64,000 bases of DNA from Paroedura picta (taxonomy: Eukaryota; Chordata; Lepidosauria; Squamata; Gekkonidae): the NCBI RefSeq assembly GCF_049243985.1, contig NC_135372.1, forward strand, positions 99,873,318-99,937,317. Direction: 5' to 3'. Position numbers and translations under genes: made by a program. Under the pieces are notes generated by a model. The model did not search any database, was not told where the DNA came from, and worked only from the letters and a program-made list of their open reading frames with translations. Positions 13,211-24,174 of this stretch are shown here, piece after piece (the stretch's first letter is position 1; every line of letters starts with the position of its first letter).

Positions 13211-13440
13211 CCCTAAAGCATAGAGAATGTGTTCTTGCTTGCCAAAGTCTTGACCCAAAGATTTTCTAAACAACTGCTGTACTGGTTGTTACATACCTAA
13301 ACAGGGTCTAGCACTAGACTTCCTAAAGGAGAAAGTGAAGAAATTGGAAGCAAAATATCATGTACAGATTTAATCCAGAGAAATATTATTTTCTGATGTG
13401 CCTTTTATGGCACAGGGAAAAAGAAAAACTGGGGAGACTA

Positions 13441-14248
13441 GGGTGGGATCTGCACTGGGCTTTTTATTCCTGGTGAACCCAAATTAAAGAAAGTCATCTA
13501 CATGTTATTCGATTTCCATTCCAATATTTAGCACTTTAAATTTTCCCTCTGCAATGTCTATGATTGATCCGTGGTGACACTACCCTTCCCCCGCGATATC
13601 CAGGAATAAATATAGCTCACTATTTTTGTGGAATCCGCTCCGAGAGCCCCAGTATTAAGTGTAGATCTTTGCACTTTGCCAGATTAACTTCCTTTCCAGT
13701 GCTTCCAGCAGTGGAAGCAAAGCAATCTGTCATTGATTGGTCAGGGCATCAGTTCAAAGACTGCCTGGTTCCCAGTTGCCATTCCCTCACAAGACTTATT
13801 TTTGCCCTCGTTTTGGGATCTGTTTTTGGTATCTCCAAAAGCCCACACTTCTCTCAGCAGAGATTTGCCTCTTGGATTTACTTTCTCCTTCTCATTTTCT
13901 GTGAGACTATTGCCTCCCCCCCCCCACTCCTGCAGGAAAAGAAAGATAAACAAACAGCCTCCTGTTCCACTTGCCCCTCCCCTGTCTTTCTCTGGCTGTA
14001 GACTCAGGACTAGTCAAAAGGCAGGAAATAAAGCATACACCAGCCTTGTGCTCCTTTAATGCCAGCTGGAGCTTCACCGTACCGCACACTTCTCCCAATC
14101 AAACAGAAAGGAGATCAAAAATTGGGACAATGCAAATGCAGAGGGTGATGTGTTAAAAATCAGGGGGGGGGGGGAAGGTTGTAGATAAGGGTTCAAATTG
14201 GCCAGAATTCGGCAAGATTTACCGTGGAAAAAAAAATTAAGTGCAGAC
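13441..14248. mobile_element. possible DNA transposon remnant
   Basis: The left edge GGGATCTGCACTGGGC and right edge, which reads in complement AGTCTGCACTTAATTTTT, share a short inverted CTGCAC motif. The block lies between other repeats and has open frames with no recognised product. Weak call. Confidence 0.3.
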
Positions 14249-14261
14249 TATACCTAGGATA

Positions 14262-14544
14262 TGAGCCTCTTGTGGCGCAGAGTGGTAAGGCAGCGATATG
14301 CTGTCTGAAGCTGTCTGCCCATGAGGTTGGGAGTTCAATCCCAGCAGCCGGCTCAAGGTTGACTCAGCCTTCCATCCTTCCGAGGTCGGTAAAATGAGTA
14401 CCCAGCTTGCTGGGGGGTAAACGGTAATGACTGGGGAAGGCACTGGCAAACCACCCCGTATTGAGTCTGCCATGAAAACGCTAGAGGGCGTCACCCCAAG
14501 GGTCAGACATGACCCGGTGCTTGCACAGGGGATACCTTTACCTT
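14262..14544 (+). mobile_element. tRNA-derived SINE (Sauria-SINE-like)
   Basis: Head GAGCCTCTTGTGGCGCAGAG with Pol III A box and B box (GGGAGTTCAATCCC), body with CCTTCCATCCTTCCGAGGTC, and 3' end GACATGACCCGGTGCTTGCA then TACCTTTACCTTT, like Bov-B-mobilised Sauria SINEs. It is flanked by a perfect 13-bp target duplication TATACCTAGGATA (14249-14261 and 14545-14557), which implies recent retrotransposition. Confidence 0.92.
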
Positions 14545-14734
14545 TATACCTAGGATAGGAAGGAGCAAACTGGCTTTATAATAGCAATTCTTAGATCAAA
14601 AGCCTCTGTTGATTTATTTGTGTAATTCAATACAGTGGTCTTGTAACACTCCCCTGTTCCTTCATTTGTAATTGTTAAAGCATGGTTACAATGCTCTGTC
14701 TGCCTTCTGGTATTCGTACTTTACTGCAATCAGT

Positions 14735-14834
14735 GGTAGGAATTAAAAGCCTAAATAGGTTCATCCTCATCCAATCAATTCTAGGGTAGGAATTCTAATC
14801 CTAAATGGGTTCATCCTCATCCAATCAGTCCCAG
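14735..14834. repeat. 50-bp tandem duplication
   Basis: GGTAGGAATT..CCTAAATRGGTTCATCCTCATC..CAATCA occurs twice with a 50-bp period (14735-14784, 14785-14834), about 85-90 percent alike. In PIK3C2B intron 3. Confidence 0.8.
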
Positions 14835-15052
14835 GCCTCCAATTCATTTTCCACAGATGCCGTTCCTTAGACACAATACAACATAAATGCGAGAGTCAGA
14901 GAGGATTTTTTCCAGTTGCCGAGGATTAAATCAGTAATCGTTTATGTTGTCCTGGCACTCAACAAACCTAAATTCGAAGGGGGATGTTGGCCAATGACAA
15001 GCCCTGAAACAGTATTGTACTGAGCCATTTTCTGTCCCAAACAAATACTTAC

Positions 15053-15153
15053 ACATCCAGCATATGACAGAAAGCGGCAACCTCTTCATCCTTCTCCTCA
15101 GAGACCTCAAACAGTTCATAGCCGTTGGCCACAGGATAATGCCGAGAAGTGCC
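15053..15153 (-). CDS. PIK3C2B: PIK3C2B coding exon 3
   Basis: 101-nt exon. Its product GTSRHYPVANGYELFEVSEE followed by KDEEVAAFCHMLDV aligns without gaps to human PIK3C2B just after the proline-rich N-terminus. It is an acidic linker that precedes the Ras-binding domain. The acceptor is TGCCAG with AG ending at 15154; the donor is GTAAGT with GT at 15052-15051. It enters in phase 0 and leaves in phase 2 (GT), and the next exon supplies C to complete Val. A second AG lies 6 nt upstream (TTTAG ending at 15160) and would add two residues (Cys-Gln). The intron on its 5' side is about 6.5 kb. An L2-like LINE fragment begins about 100 bp upstream in that intron. Confidence 0.93.
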
Positions 15154-15254
15154 CTGGCACTAAACACACAGAAGCAGAAGGCACAGTCACAAACTGAAAC
15201 AACAGCAAATTGCATACAGTTCCAACTCTGTCTCATGGACTGGGCAGTGTAGAA

Positions 15255-15872
15255 TTCTCCATAATACTGAGGTGACCGAGTAGTTCTGAATACTGGCTCC
15301 AGTTCAAAATTTTGGTACTGACCTTCGAGGCTATACATGGTCTGGGCCCTGCATATCCGAGGAACCGGCTGTTTGAGTACATCTCCTGGAGAGCATTGAA
15401 ATCAGCCAATGCCAACTGGCTGAGAGTCCCCGGCCCCAAGGAAGTACCTTTGGCCTCACCAGTCCCAGGCGCTTCTTGGTTTTGGCTCCCACTTAGTGGA
15501 ATGAGCTCCCAGATAAGATCAGTGTCCTGACAGAACTCACTGAGTTTGGCAGGGCCTGTAAGATGGAGCTTTTCTGCCAAGCCTCCAGTTGAGACCAGCA
15601 GAAAATTACTTAGTACAATCTAGCTGGGCCTTCCTACCTTCTCCTCCTCTCTCCTTCTTTCTCTCCCCTCCCCCCCTAAAGGGGATATTGTCAACTATAA
15701 TCTCTGAGGGAGGTTATAAATCAGAACAGAGGTTTTAAATGTTTATTTTTATTGAATAATTGTGTTGTTTTACTGCTACAATATTGTAATAATGTATATT
15801 CTTAAAGGTTGTACACTGCACCCAGACAACTGGCTTGAGAGGGGCAGTATATAAATAAAATAAATATCCAGT
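15255..15872 (+). mobile_element. L2-like LINE 3' part, degraded
   Basis: Plus strand. Encodes degraded LTFEAIHGLGPAYPRNRL and RVPGPKEVPLASP pieces like the copy at 27126, then a 3' end with GGGGCAGTATATAAATAAAA at about 15840-15870. It begins about 100 bp upstream (minus-strand sense) of PIK3C2B exon 3, within intron 2. Confidence 0.75.
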
Positions 15873-16054
15873 TGTCCATACTCATCTACAGCCTGAGTGC
15901 GCATCTGAAACACAGGAGTGGCACCTGTGGAATGAATATGCACAGAGCTTTCTGCATGGCAAAAGTAATTTTTTCAACTAACTATAAAGCAACCTGCTAT
16001 TGCATTTACACTCTGAATGTCCATTTTATCCTCATATCCTGTGAAAAAACTTAA

Positions 16055-16175
16055 ACTAAATGAGAGTAACTGGCCCAAAGTCACACAGTGAACTTCATGG
16101 ACAAGTGAGGACTTGACCCTGGGTATCCCCAGTCCCTATCTGACAACCCAACTACTGTACTACTGTCTCTTATAT
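16055..16175 (+). mobile_element. MIR-like SINE fragment
   Basis: AACTGGCCCAAAGTCACACAG followed by GACTTGACCCTGGGTATCCC is the conserved core of MIR/CORE SINEs. Related core-like text also occurs at about 16655-16740 (ACCTACCTCATAGGGCTGTTG). Confidence 0.55.
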
Positions 16176-17100
16176 AGATTGCCACTAACAGTACTTTTTT
16201 CCAAGAATTTTGTAGATTGAGGGGAAGCTGTTATTGCTCTGTGTCCATCTTGGCTGAAATGTTTTTTTTTCTTTTTCTAAAACTTAGCAACAGTAACAAG
16301 ACATGGTCAGTTTCAGGTAAGGAGCCATATTATTAGAACCAAATTTGAGTCCAGTAGCCCCCTAAAGGTTAAAGAAAAAGGTTCCAGGGTATAAGGTTTG
16401 GTGAGTCAAAGCTCATTTAATCAAGAAAAATAATTAAAACTTTCCATTGAGTTTCCAATTGGCTCTTTCCCAAATGCCAGTGCAGGATGTAGAGGAAGCA
16501 GGAACAGAAACACTTTGACTGCCATGCCACACCACACTGTGTGTGTGTCCATGGTGTCAGTGCCTTGATTCACTGCTGTAAAGCAAACAAAGATCCCCAC
16601 TGTCAGAGCAATTAACCCACAAAACTGTTAAAAAGGGTCTGATGGACTGCACTTTTTAGAAGTGCTGTGTTAACCTACCTCATAGGGCTGTTGTGGGAAC
16701 ATAAGTTATCCTACCCTGAGAAGAATACAAATATGATAACATGGTGGCTTATTTCAGATCTAGTAACAATTCTCATGAAAGGAACATCTGTGCACATGCT
16801 CCATTGAAACAGAGGAACATCACACATGATCATACATACTTGTACAAATGACTCAGTGTACTTGTGTGTTTGGGAGTCCTATCAGACTTGAAAAGAATCA
16901 TGAGTAGGTTGGTCACTCATTTGGAATAAACAGCTGCACACTCTATTTGCAGCCTGAATGTTCATTCTAGCAAAAAGAAGAGTCTTCCAAAATGCTCTTC
17001 CCTCCTCCCTCTTCTTCCTTTTAAAACTATGTATTCATTGTCATAGGTTAGACTGGGCTACATTTCACCAAGGCAACAAACCCGAGAAGCAAGAACACAA

Positions 17101-18545
17101 TACTGCTAAAGGGCTGGAAATTCTTCTTAAAAAGGTTGGTCTAGAGAAGTCAACAATTTTTCTGATCTTTGCTTCCTGGCAGGAAAGGCTAATTTTTCAC
17201 AGAGTCAGAGAGCCTTGAGTGAAAGACTGCTCCAAGCAATCTGTTTGGTTAGCATCAGCTGGGCAATGAAAGACTTCTAAATACTGAGGAGGAGTCAGTC
17301 TGATTTTAGACCTAGCTGAGAAAAGTAGAGTTCTGACAGTTTTATGATTCAGCCCTGAATGAGAGCACTTTAACATAGACAGGAGAACTGGGGAAAGTTG
17401 GCAAGGACAAGTGGGTAGTTAGACATAGGCTCAAACCAAAGAAAGTGGATAGATCTACTAGAGAGAGGATTTCCCTACCTAGTCAGACATGGAGTTAATT
17501 CTGAAGAGTACAAAGAGCCTTGGTCTGGTTAGAAACCTTAAAAGTCAGTTACAATTCAAGATGAGTTCAAGTGTTTCAAGATAAGGGGGCTGGGTACTGG
17601 AAGCAGTGTACTAGCCTTTTGGGAACCAAAGAAGAATATTCAAAGTACTTTAGAGTGTTTGGAGGAAATACTGGAACAAAAGCCTCTCAAGAGAAAGATT
17701 TTAATTGACTATGAAACTCTCAAGCTGAAATATAAGAACTAAGGTCTGTGTATGTTCTGATTTTACCTAAAAATATCTATACTGAGTTACTGCAGGAATT
17801 TTATCCCTGTTATCACCAGACCTTTCCCCTCTATGTGGAATAAAATATTTTGTTAATCTGGAATATAAAAATTTCTTGAGTGCCATTTAAGTCATACAAG
17901 TTGTGGGGGGGGGGCTCCCATTCCTTCCCTCAGGTTCTTTGGGTGAGTAAACAGCTAAAATATTATACTGAGACATGGTGGGATAGCCAGAATTCTCCAG
18001 GAAAGGAGAAAACAGATAACTAGGGTGGCTCAGTCACTGAAGGGAAGGAAAAACAAGGGGAAAATCTTGCCTCTGAGGGAGGGAAGTGGACAAGGGCCAT
18101 CATAGGGTGAGGGAGTAAGAAAGGAACAGAACACAACAGACATTAAAAACAATTTTAATGATCTTTCATAATTAGTTTCTTGCACAGTAAAAAAGAGAGT
18201 AACTTACATAACAAACAGGAGCTCCCAACAGCATTTTCATGGGTTTCATGGGTAGCTGATCTCATGAAGTTTAATGGCAAAAGATAGCTTGCTCATATTT
18301 ATATCCCTTAGGTTCCATAGATATTTGTCATTTACTGTTGTGACCTAAGACATGCCTTGACCCATCTGCAATGCTAAAAGCTAGTAAATGCTATCGTTGC
18401 TGTCCAGGCCTGGAATGCTCTGCTATCTCCTTTACCAGAAATCCACTTTTAGAAGCATGAAAAAAGGGCTGGAAATTCTTCTTCAAAGGCTTGATCTAGA
18501 GAAGTCAACAACTTTTCTCTACTGGCAGGAAACAAGCCTGTCACA
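17101..18545. repeat. dispersed direct repeat pair
   Basis: AAAGGGCTGGAAATTCTTCTT..GGTCTAGAGAAGTCAACAA..CTGGCAGGAAA at about 17105-17190 recurs at about 18465-18530. The class is unknown; it may be part of an L2-like 3' end. Confidence 0.5.
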
Positions 18546-19149
18546 CTCCTCACACCGTATCTTTCCTGAGGAACTTGCAATGCTTCGGAAGCTCTGGCTT
18601 CTGGAGGGGAAAGCAAGCCAAAATCGACTCTCATGCCTTTTTGAAAGGAAAGAGCTTTGCTAGACACTAACTCAGACTGCTGCTGGGTGGATTTTATAAA
18701 TAGCACAGCAGATGTATATAACCCTTTCCAAGGCACCGCAGCAAAAGCATTTAATGTGTGACAACAAGCTCAGTACAGCCAACATACTAGAGAGACATAC
18801 TGGGGGTGACATTTAAATCGGGATTAGGAACAAATATTAGAATCTAGTATTCATTGCAATCCAAAATTGATGTTTAATCTACATCTCCACAAGGATCTAC
18901 ATCTCCAAATGGAAAGCTTAGGAAAAGTCCTCCACATAAGTTTTGGGACTTTGCAGTAATTATGAGCCACAATGGCATTCCTAGTGGACAAATGTACCAT
19001 CTGATGGAGTAAATATCCAGGGATCAGATATGCAACACCTTGCATTCTCTTCCCATACTGAAAGTCTGTGGAGGTCTTTGATGACACAACTTCATAACTT
19101 CTGGGGACTTGAAATCTAATGTTTTTAATACATAGGACATTTAGAGAAG

Positions 19150-19365
19150 AAGAACAAGAAGAATTGTTTTTATCTCCCACTTTCCTAAGGATTCTCAGCA
19201 TGGTTTACTATCTCCTTCCCTTCCTCTCCCTACAACAGGTACTTTGTGAGGCAGATGGGGCTGAGAGAACAATCACCCAGCAGGCTTCAGTAGTGGGGGA
19301 CCAATCCCAGTTCTGCAAATCAGAGTCCACTACTCTTAACCACTACAACATTCTGGCTGTCACCT
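19150..19365 (-). mobile_element. tRNA-derived SINE, second family, partial
   Basis: Minus-strand copy. The complement of its head lies at about 19335-19362 (CTTAACCACTACAACATTCTGG) and the 3' part, GAAGAATTG with CTCCCACTTTCCTAAGG, at the left. Internal deletions. Confidence 0.7.
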
Positions 19366-19649
19366 CATTAAAATCCCATAACAAGACAGGGACCCTTCTA
19401 GAATTGTTGTATCTCAATGCCTATAAAATGTCTAGAAGTCATTTTGTGCACCAGAAGTGACATCATTGCATTGTCGGTAACACTGTCTCGCCCAAAACAT
19501 CATGGTTGAATGTTGGGAGCAGCTTCAGAAAAGGCTCTGACTTGAATTCCTGCTATTCTATCTCCAGATAGTGCAGGCAGGATCTGACTTGAAGGCTCCA
19601 TTGATTGATGCTAGAGCTAAAAACAAGTTGATATAAGATAGTCCTTCAG

Positions 19650-19937
19650 AGGAGAAGAAGAAGAAGAAGAGGAAGAAGAAGAAGAAGCCGCTTTTCCCTA
19701 CCTGAAGGAGGCTCAAAGCGGTTTACATTCGCCTTCCCTTTCCTCTCCCCACAACAGACACCCTGTGGGGTGGGTGAGGCTGAGAGAGCGCTGACATCAC
19801 TGCCCGGTCAGAACAGTTTTATCAGTGCCGTGGCGAGCCCAGTGTCACCCAGCTGGTTGCATGTGAGGGAGCGCAGAATCGAACCTGGCTTGCCAGATTC
19901 GCACTCCTAACCACTACACCAAACTGGCTCTCCCAAA
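19650..19937 (-). mobile_element. tRNA-derived SINE, second family, with GAA-rich tail
   Basis: Minus-strand full-length copy with TCTCCCCACAACAGACACCC and CCTAACCACTACACCAAACT. Its 3' end has grown into a (GAA)n-rich microsatellite at about 19650-19686. Confidence 0.85.
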
Positions 19938-19963
19938 CTGGCTCTTTGGACCCATGGATAGGG

Positions 19964-20122
19964 TTGACAACTAGGGAAGTGAAGGGAGCTCAGCAGAAAT
20001 ATAATGCCACAGTGTGTGTGCTCTCTGAAACTTTTATTTCTGTGGAATTGGTCTCTGTAGTCTGGAGATTAGTTGTAATTTGGAGTGAACTCCAGGCCCC
20101 ACCTTGGGACTGGCAGCCCTTA
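19964..20122. mobile_element. AGGGTTGCCA-type MITE, internally deleted
   Basis: AGGGTTGACAACTAGG at the left, GGAGCTCAGCAGAAATATAA and TCTCTGTAGTCTGGAGATTA inside, GGGACTGGCAGCCCTT at the right. Confidence 0.7.
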
Positions 20123-20897
20123 TGACATTCTGGACTTTAAAGGTCAACACTAGCACTTTAAATTGTGTTCAGAAACAAACTGGAAGTTGGTTACAATAAA
20201 AAAGCACTAGCTTTACATATTCATTGTGACAAGCCCAACAAGAATATTTTGTAGGGGTCTTATGATTTTTTCTGTTCCCTGTCAAAAGTTTCTGTTGTCA
20301 TCAAACAACTGTGGTGCAAGTATGATTAGCTGGGGTTCTAATTTAGTTATAGGCAGAATAAGGGGGTGTTTCAGAAGAGGTTGTCTGTGATGTATTCAAA
20401 TTTCCATCATTAAGAAAAGATTTCTATTTTATCACAAAATTAACTTGTGGGACTGCAAATACTTAACTCAAGCAACAGGTGACAAATCACCAGGGGTAAC
20501 AAATAACTTCACATACAGTATTGCCCCAGTGCCCTGACGACTTACCTGCTAAGACCTATATACATCCTATAGTAAACAGTGCATGCATCTGTAGTTTCAA
20601 CCCCTGACATATGGTCTGAAAACGTTATCCTGTCTTCAGTTCGTCCACTGAAAACTTCCTGTCCCTTGTGAAGACACACAAACTAAAAATAATAGGATGT
20701 TTCCAACAGTAGGCTTCAATATTGCTGCCACCGATATCTCTATTTCCCATGTTTTCCTATTTGGTGAGTTCACAAGGCTTTCAGGAAAAGCTTTGCACTC
20801 ACTGTGTTTATACCCTAACTCTCTACAGCCGCTTTTATAATTAAAATTATATATGCTGAAATAGGGGATGATCTGATTGTTCGGTCTGTGTGGGGAA

Positions 20898-20955
20898 TAG
20901 AATCATAGAGTTGGAAGGGGCCATACATTTGTCCAACTGCTGCTTGAAAACTGCC
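20898..20955 (-). mobile_element. CR1-type 3' tail fragment
   Basis: AGAATCATAGAGTTGGAAGG then GGCCATACATTTGTCCAACTG, the start of the CR1-type tail in complement, soon lost. Confidence 0.6.
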
Positions 20956-21394
20956 AGTGATCATTTCTTACGGTGCAATTATATAGTGAATAGTGGATTG
21001 TAATGTAAAATAATGTACAGTAGAAAGTAATGCAATTTAAAATGGGAGATTGAAATTTCATTCTCATTTTGAGGACAGAACTCTGCACTGCCAGCCACTT
21101 ATGGGATGCCTCCATGCTTGGGTGGAGATGAATGGAGCGTAATGACAGGTTCCCTTTTAATTACTCTCAGGTTCCACAATTGGGGGACGCATCTATCCAT
21201 TAATCTTAAATCTTGACATTTTTACTTCCTTTACTATGTGTTTCCCCAGAGTTGAACCCAAACCTATGATGACCTTATAAACATAGCTTGTTATTTCTGT
21301 AAGGCCCTTGTATATGGTAAAGATCTTTATTATGCAGAGTACTAATCCATGACCCACTCACTGATTACATATTCGGTCTTGTAACTCCTATTTC

Positions 21395-21475
21395 ATTGTC
21401 CGACAAAGTATGCTCTGCACATGAAAGCTTACACCTTGAATAAAACGTTGGACTCAAACATTTGTTGTACAATTA
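21395..21475 (+). repeat. old interspersed 3'-end repeat
   Basis: CACATGAAAGCTTACACCTT then GAATAAAACGTTGGACTC. The same consensus (AAAGCTCATACCTTGAATAA, then a TGCCACTGGACTC-type end) recurs at about 23790-23882, 51020-51095 and 57868-57955, and part of it at 44165-44225. Class unknown to me. Confidence 0.55.
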
Positions 21476-21688
21476 TATGCAGAGTTATTCAAGCAAACTG
21501 ATTTCAGTATAGGACTGCATGAGTGCTAGTATACAGGAATCATGTTGATCCCTCAGCAGACCTTCTCTTTGGGATTCCCAATGAGACTCCTTGACATCTC
21601 CGTCTTCCCTTCCCCCATAATAGTCCATCTGCTCCAGTCACATCCTCAGCTCTGCATGCTAATTTTGATTTCACAAAAATGGTCTTAC

Positions 21689-22609
21689 CGGATCTGCCGA
21701 GATCCTCCAGTTCTTATTAGGCGCAGCATTCTTCCGTTCACCAAACCTGGAGACGTAGGTTCTGGGAGGGACTTGGGGAGGCATGGTCTTGCTGCGAGCA
21801 ACTGGCTTGCCAGTACTTTCTTTCTCAAATATACTTCGACCTCCCTTCCAGCTCCATGTGGCCTCCCTCAGAAGTTCAGTGTCATACGTGGACTTGAGGT
21901 TTAGTCTTGTGATAGCATCATTGATGCCATCATAGTCCACAGTGTTATACGGGTCTTCCTCCGAGATTCTGCGGCCTAGCAATTTTCCATCGGTTCTCTC
22001 ATGGTCTGAGGAAAACATATTGATATCGTTGGGTTGGGACCCTTTAAGCGAAGCTTGATTCACTTCAGAGGCATTCCAGATAGCAATGCGAGGAGGCAAT
22101 GGGGGAGGAGAAAGCTTCTTGGGGGAGCTGCTGCCACCACTATTGTTATGAGGTGTCCTACTGGGCTCAGTCAGGAACTCTCCCCCTGAGCTGTCAAAAA
22201 TGTACAAGTAGTTGCTGGAGAGAGGTCCCTTCAACCAAGGCTGATTCTCTGGCTCAGGAAGCAGACTTGATGAGGTAGTGTTGTTGGTCCCAAAAGCTCT
22301 TGAAACCTCTTGGCCAGAGAGGGCATTGTAATTAAGGGTGGGATCTGAGCCAGAAAGGCCTCGCATGACCTTGATATTATGGCAGTCATTCCTGACAGCA
22401 GGTTTGTTGTAATCCAGAATTGGATCATCCCAAGAAATGAGAGGTTGGTCAGTATTTTGCTTTGCCTGGCTTTCCTCCTTATCCTGCCTCAGGCGGGACA
22501 GGGCATCATACTCCATCTGCAGGGCTTCAGCAAGAGCCAGCTCCTTGCGGCTGATCCCCACAGATTCCAAGGATTTCCAGTGTTCTCCATTGCCTCTGGT
22601 TGCAGACAT
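21689..22609 (-). CDS. PIK3C2B: PIK3C2B first coding exon (exon 2, coding part)
   Basis: Encodes the first 307 residues of phosphatidylinositol-4-phosphate 3-kinase C2 domain-containing beta, a class II PI3-kinase that makes PI3P and PI(3,4)P2 on plasma and endosomal membranes. The product starts MSATRGNGEHWKSLESVG and closely matches human PIK3C2B as I remember it. Visible motifs are the acidic/Leu segment around residues 20-45, the repeat-like ISWDDP and SGSDPTLNYN segments, a proline-rich SH3-ligand motif KKLSPPPLPPR near residue 170, the conserved VDYDGINDAITRLNLKSTYD, and a second proline-rich motif SKTMPPQVPPRTY near residue 280. This tail is known in the family to bind adaptors such as GRB2 and intersectin. 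The exon ends GAT CCG followed by a GTAAGA donor (GT at 21688-21687), phase 0. The start ATG at 22609 has G at -3. The frame is uninterrupted. Confidence 0.97.
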
Positions 22610-22695
22610 CTCTCAAGAGGCAAACACTGAAACCAGTGACTACTGGACGCTCCGTTCAAGGGATAGGAACAAAGGCATGCTGTGTCACCATCCAC
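22610..22695 (-). other. PIK3C2B: PIK3C2B exon 2, 5'UTR part with two short uORFs
   Basis: A pyrimidine-rich tract followed by TTGCAG (AG ending at 22696) marks the acceptor, so the exon begins at 22695 and has 86 nt of 5'UTR before the PIK3C2B ATG. Two upstream ATGs lie in it. One starts at 22691 and gives an 11-residue peptide that stops at 22656. The second gives a 13-residue peptide in another frame that also stops before the main start. Both may dampen translation, which is known for other mRNAs and inferred here. Exon 1 must be spliced on from further upstream. Confidence 0.8.
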
Positions 22696-22946
22696 CTGCA
22701 AGTGAAAAAACCAATGATATTTGAACAGACAAACCAAACCTTGCATCAAGAAAACCTGGAAGTGTCAGGAAGGCAAGACTTTGTTGGCTTTCCATCAAAA
22801 ATATATCTACTAAATCCACATTCAACCATCTTAACATTGCTGACTACACAAAGGATGCGAGGAAACATAAGGTCAAACAGCAAAGAAAGAGAAGACTACC
22901 AGAGCTGATAGAGAACTAGGCAACAAGGAAGGGCAATATAAGAGTA

Positions 22947-23622
22947 CTAGTAATCAAGCCCGCTGTAAAATAAATACAGTGGACGCTAGGCAAGGGAGCC
23001 CCCGGCAGTTGCGCTCCATGCGACTACCGGGGGCTCCCTTGGCTGGCGGCCTGACGCGGCGAGAGCAGCTACCCCACGCTGCTGTTATGCTGTTACGGCG
23101 GGGCACAATGCCCCGCCGTTCCCCGTGTACACATGGGGGCAGGGCATGCTGGGCTACCCCAGCGTAGTGCATGCTTTACGCCGGGGCCAGGAGGGCCAGA
23201 TTGTTGCCAGCCGAGGTAAGCGAAGTGGCAAGGGGGGAGATAGGGAGGGGCCAAGGGAGTGGGGGGGCCAGGCCCCGTCCGCATGCACTGGTGGGAGCAA
23301 GGGGTCGCCCCTGTTAGCTCCACGGTTCCACGGAGCCTGCAGGGGTGTGCAGTGTCCCTGAAGAGACACCGCAGGTCGGGGCTGGGCGGGCCAAAAGACA
23401 AGACGCTGGCGATTATGCAAAGCGCCGGCCCACCTCAGCTCCTGCCGGCCCCCAGCGTGCCCAGGAAGCTGCGGAAGTTCCCGCGTTAACACGGGCTTTC
23501 CGTAGCCTTGGGCTGGGATGCGCCCGCACTGGCGGCGTCGGTGAGCATTATCGGGAATTTTCCCCGAAGCGCTGCTACCGCCAGTACGGGCATTATGGCC
23601 CATGCATAATGGGCCTAAGGGA
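22947..23622 (-). mobile_element. Helitron-like non-autonomous element, GC-rich
   Basis: Read on the minus strand, the 3' end is a hairpin (GTCCACTGTA / TACAGCGGGC, arms 22975-22984 and 22958-22967) followed by a short AT tail and CTAG (22947-22950), with host T next. That is the classic Helitron terminus. The 5' end is probably TCCCTTAGG at 23622, though the expected host A is not present there. The interior is highly CpG-rich and carries a 17-bp-arm hairpin at 22992-23040 shared with 55496-55542. No Rep/helicase coding is present. It lies about 250 bp upstream of the PIK3C2B start-codon exon. Confidence 0.6.
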
Positions 23623-23936
23623 GCAATCCAAAGAAGGTTGACTCATAAGAAAGTCCCCTTTTATTTGTGAGGACTTACTTCAAGTAAACTGTTTTTAGGA
23701 TTGCATCTCTTCATGATGATGTTTACTAATTTACTGCTAATTTACTTTCTCCTTATATTTGTACTCTGATGATTCTGATTGTGTGAGGCAGTGTGAGTGC
23801 ACATGAAAGTTCAAACCTAGAATAAAACTTTGGACTCAAATTTTGTTCTGTTACTTCAAACCAACATGGATACACTCCTGAATCGGCTCTTAGGCTTGCC
23901 CATCTTTGCCCCCCTTCAGGAATATAGGGTAGTGAG

Positions 23937-24155
23937 TAGGCTGCCAACTTCTGAGTTGAGGAACTCCTGGATATCTGGGAGTAAAGCCTGAGAAGGGCAG
24001 GGTTTGGGAGGAGAAGGACCTCAGCAGGAAACAATGGCATATAGTCCACCCTCCCAAGCAGTCACTTTCTCCAGGGAAACTGTTCTCTGTATTCTGGAGA
24101 CCACTTGTCATTCCAGGAGATCTCCATGCTCCTGGAGCGTGGCAATTCAGGGCAC
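23937..24155. mobile_element. AGGGTTGCCA-type MITE
   Basis: GGCTGCCAACTTCTGAGTTG at the left, CAGGGTTTGGGAGGAGAAGG and TTCTCCAGGGAAACTGTTCT inside, GGAGCGTGGCAATTC at the right. Confidence 0.7.
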
Positions 24156-24174
24156 TGATATTTACTTTACAGAA

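Noticed and set aside
14931-15338. 135-codon minus-strand frame over PIK3C2B exon 3
   Set aside because: It is in the wrong frame; the correct frame of the short exon gives the PIK3C2B sequence with splice sites.
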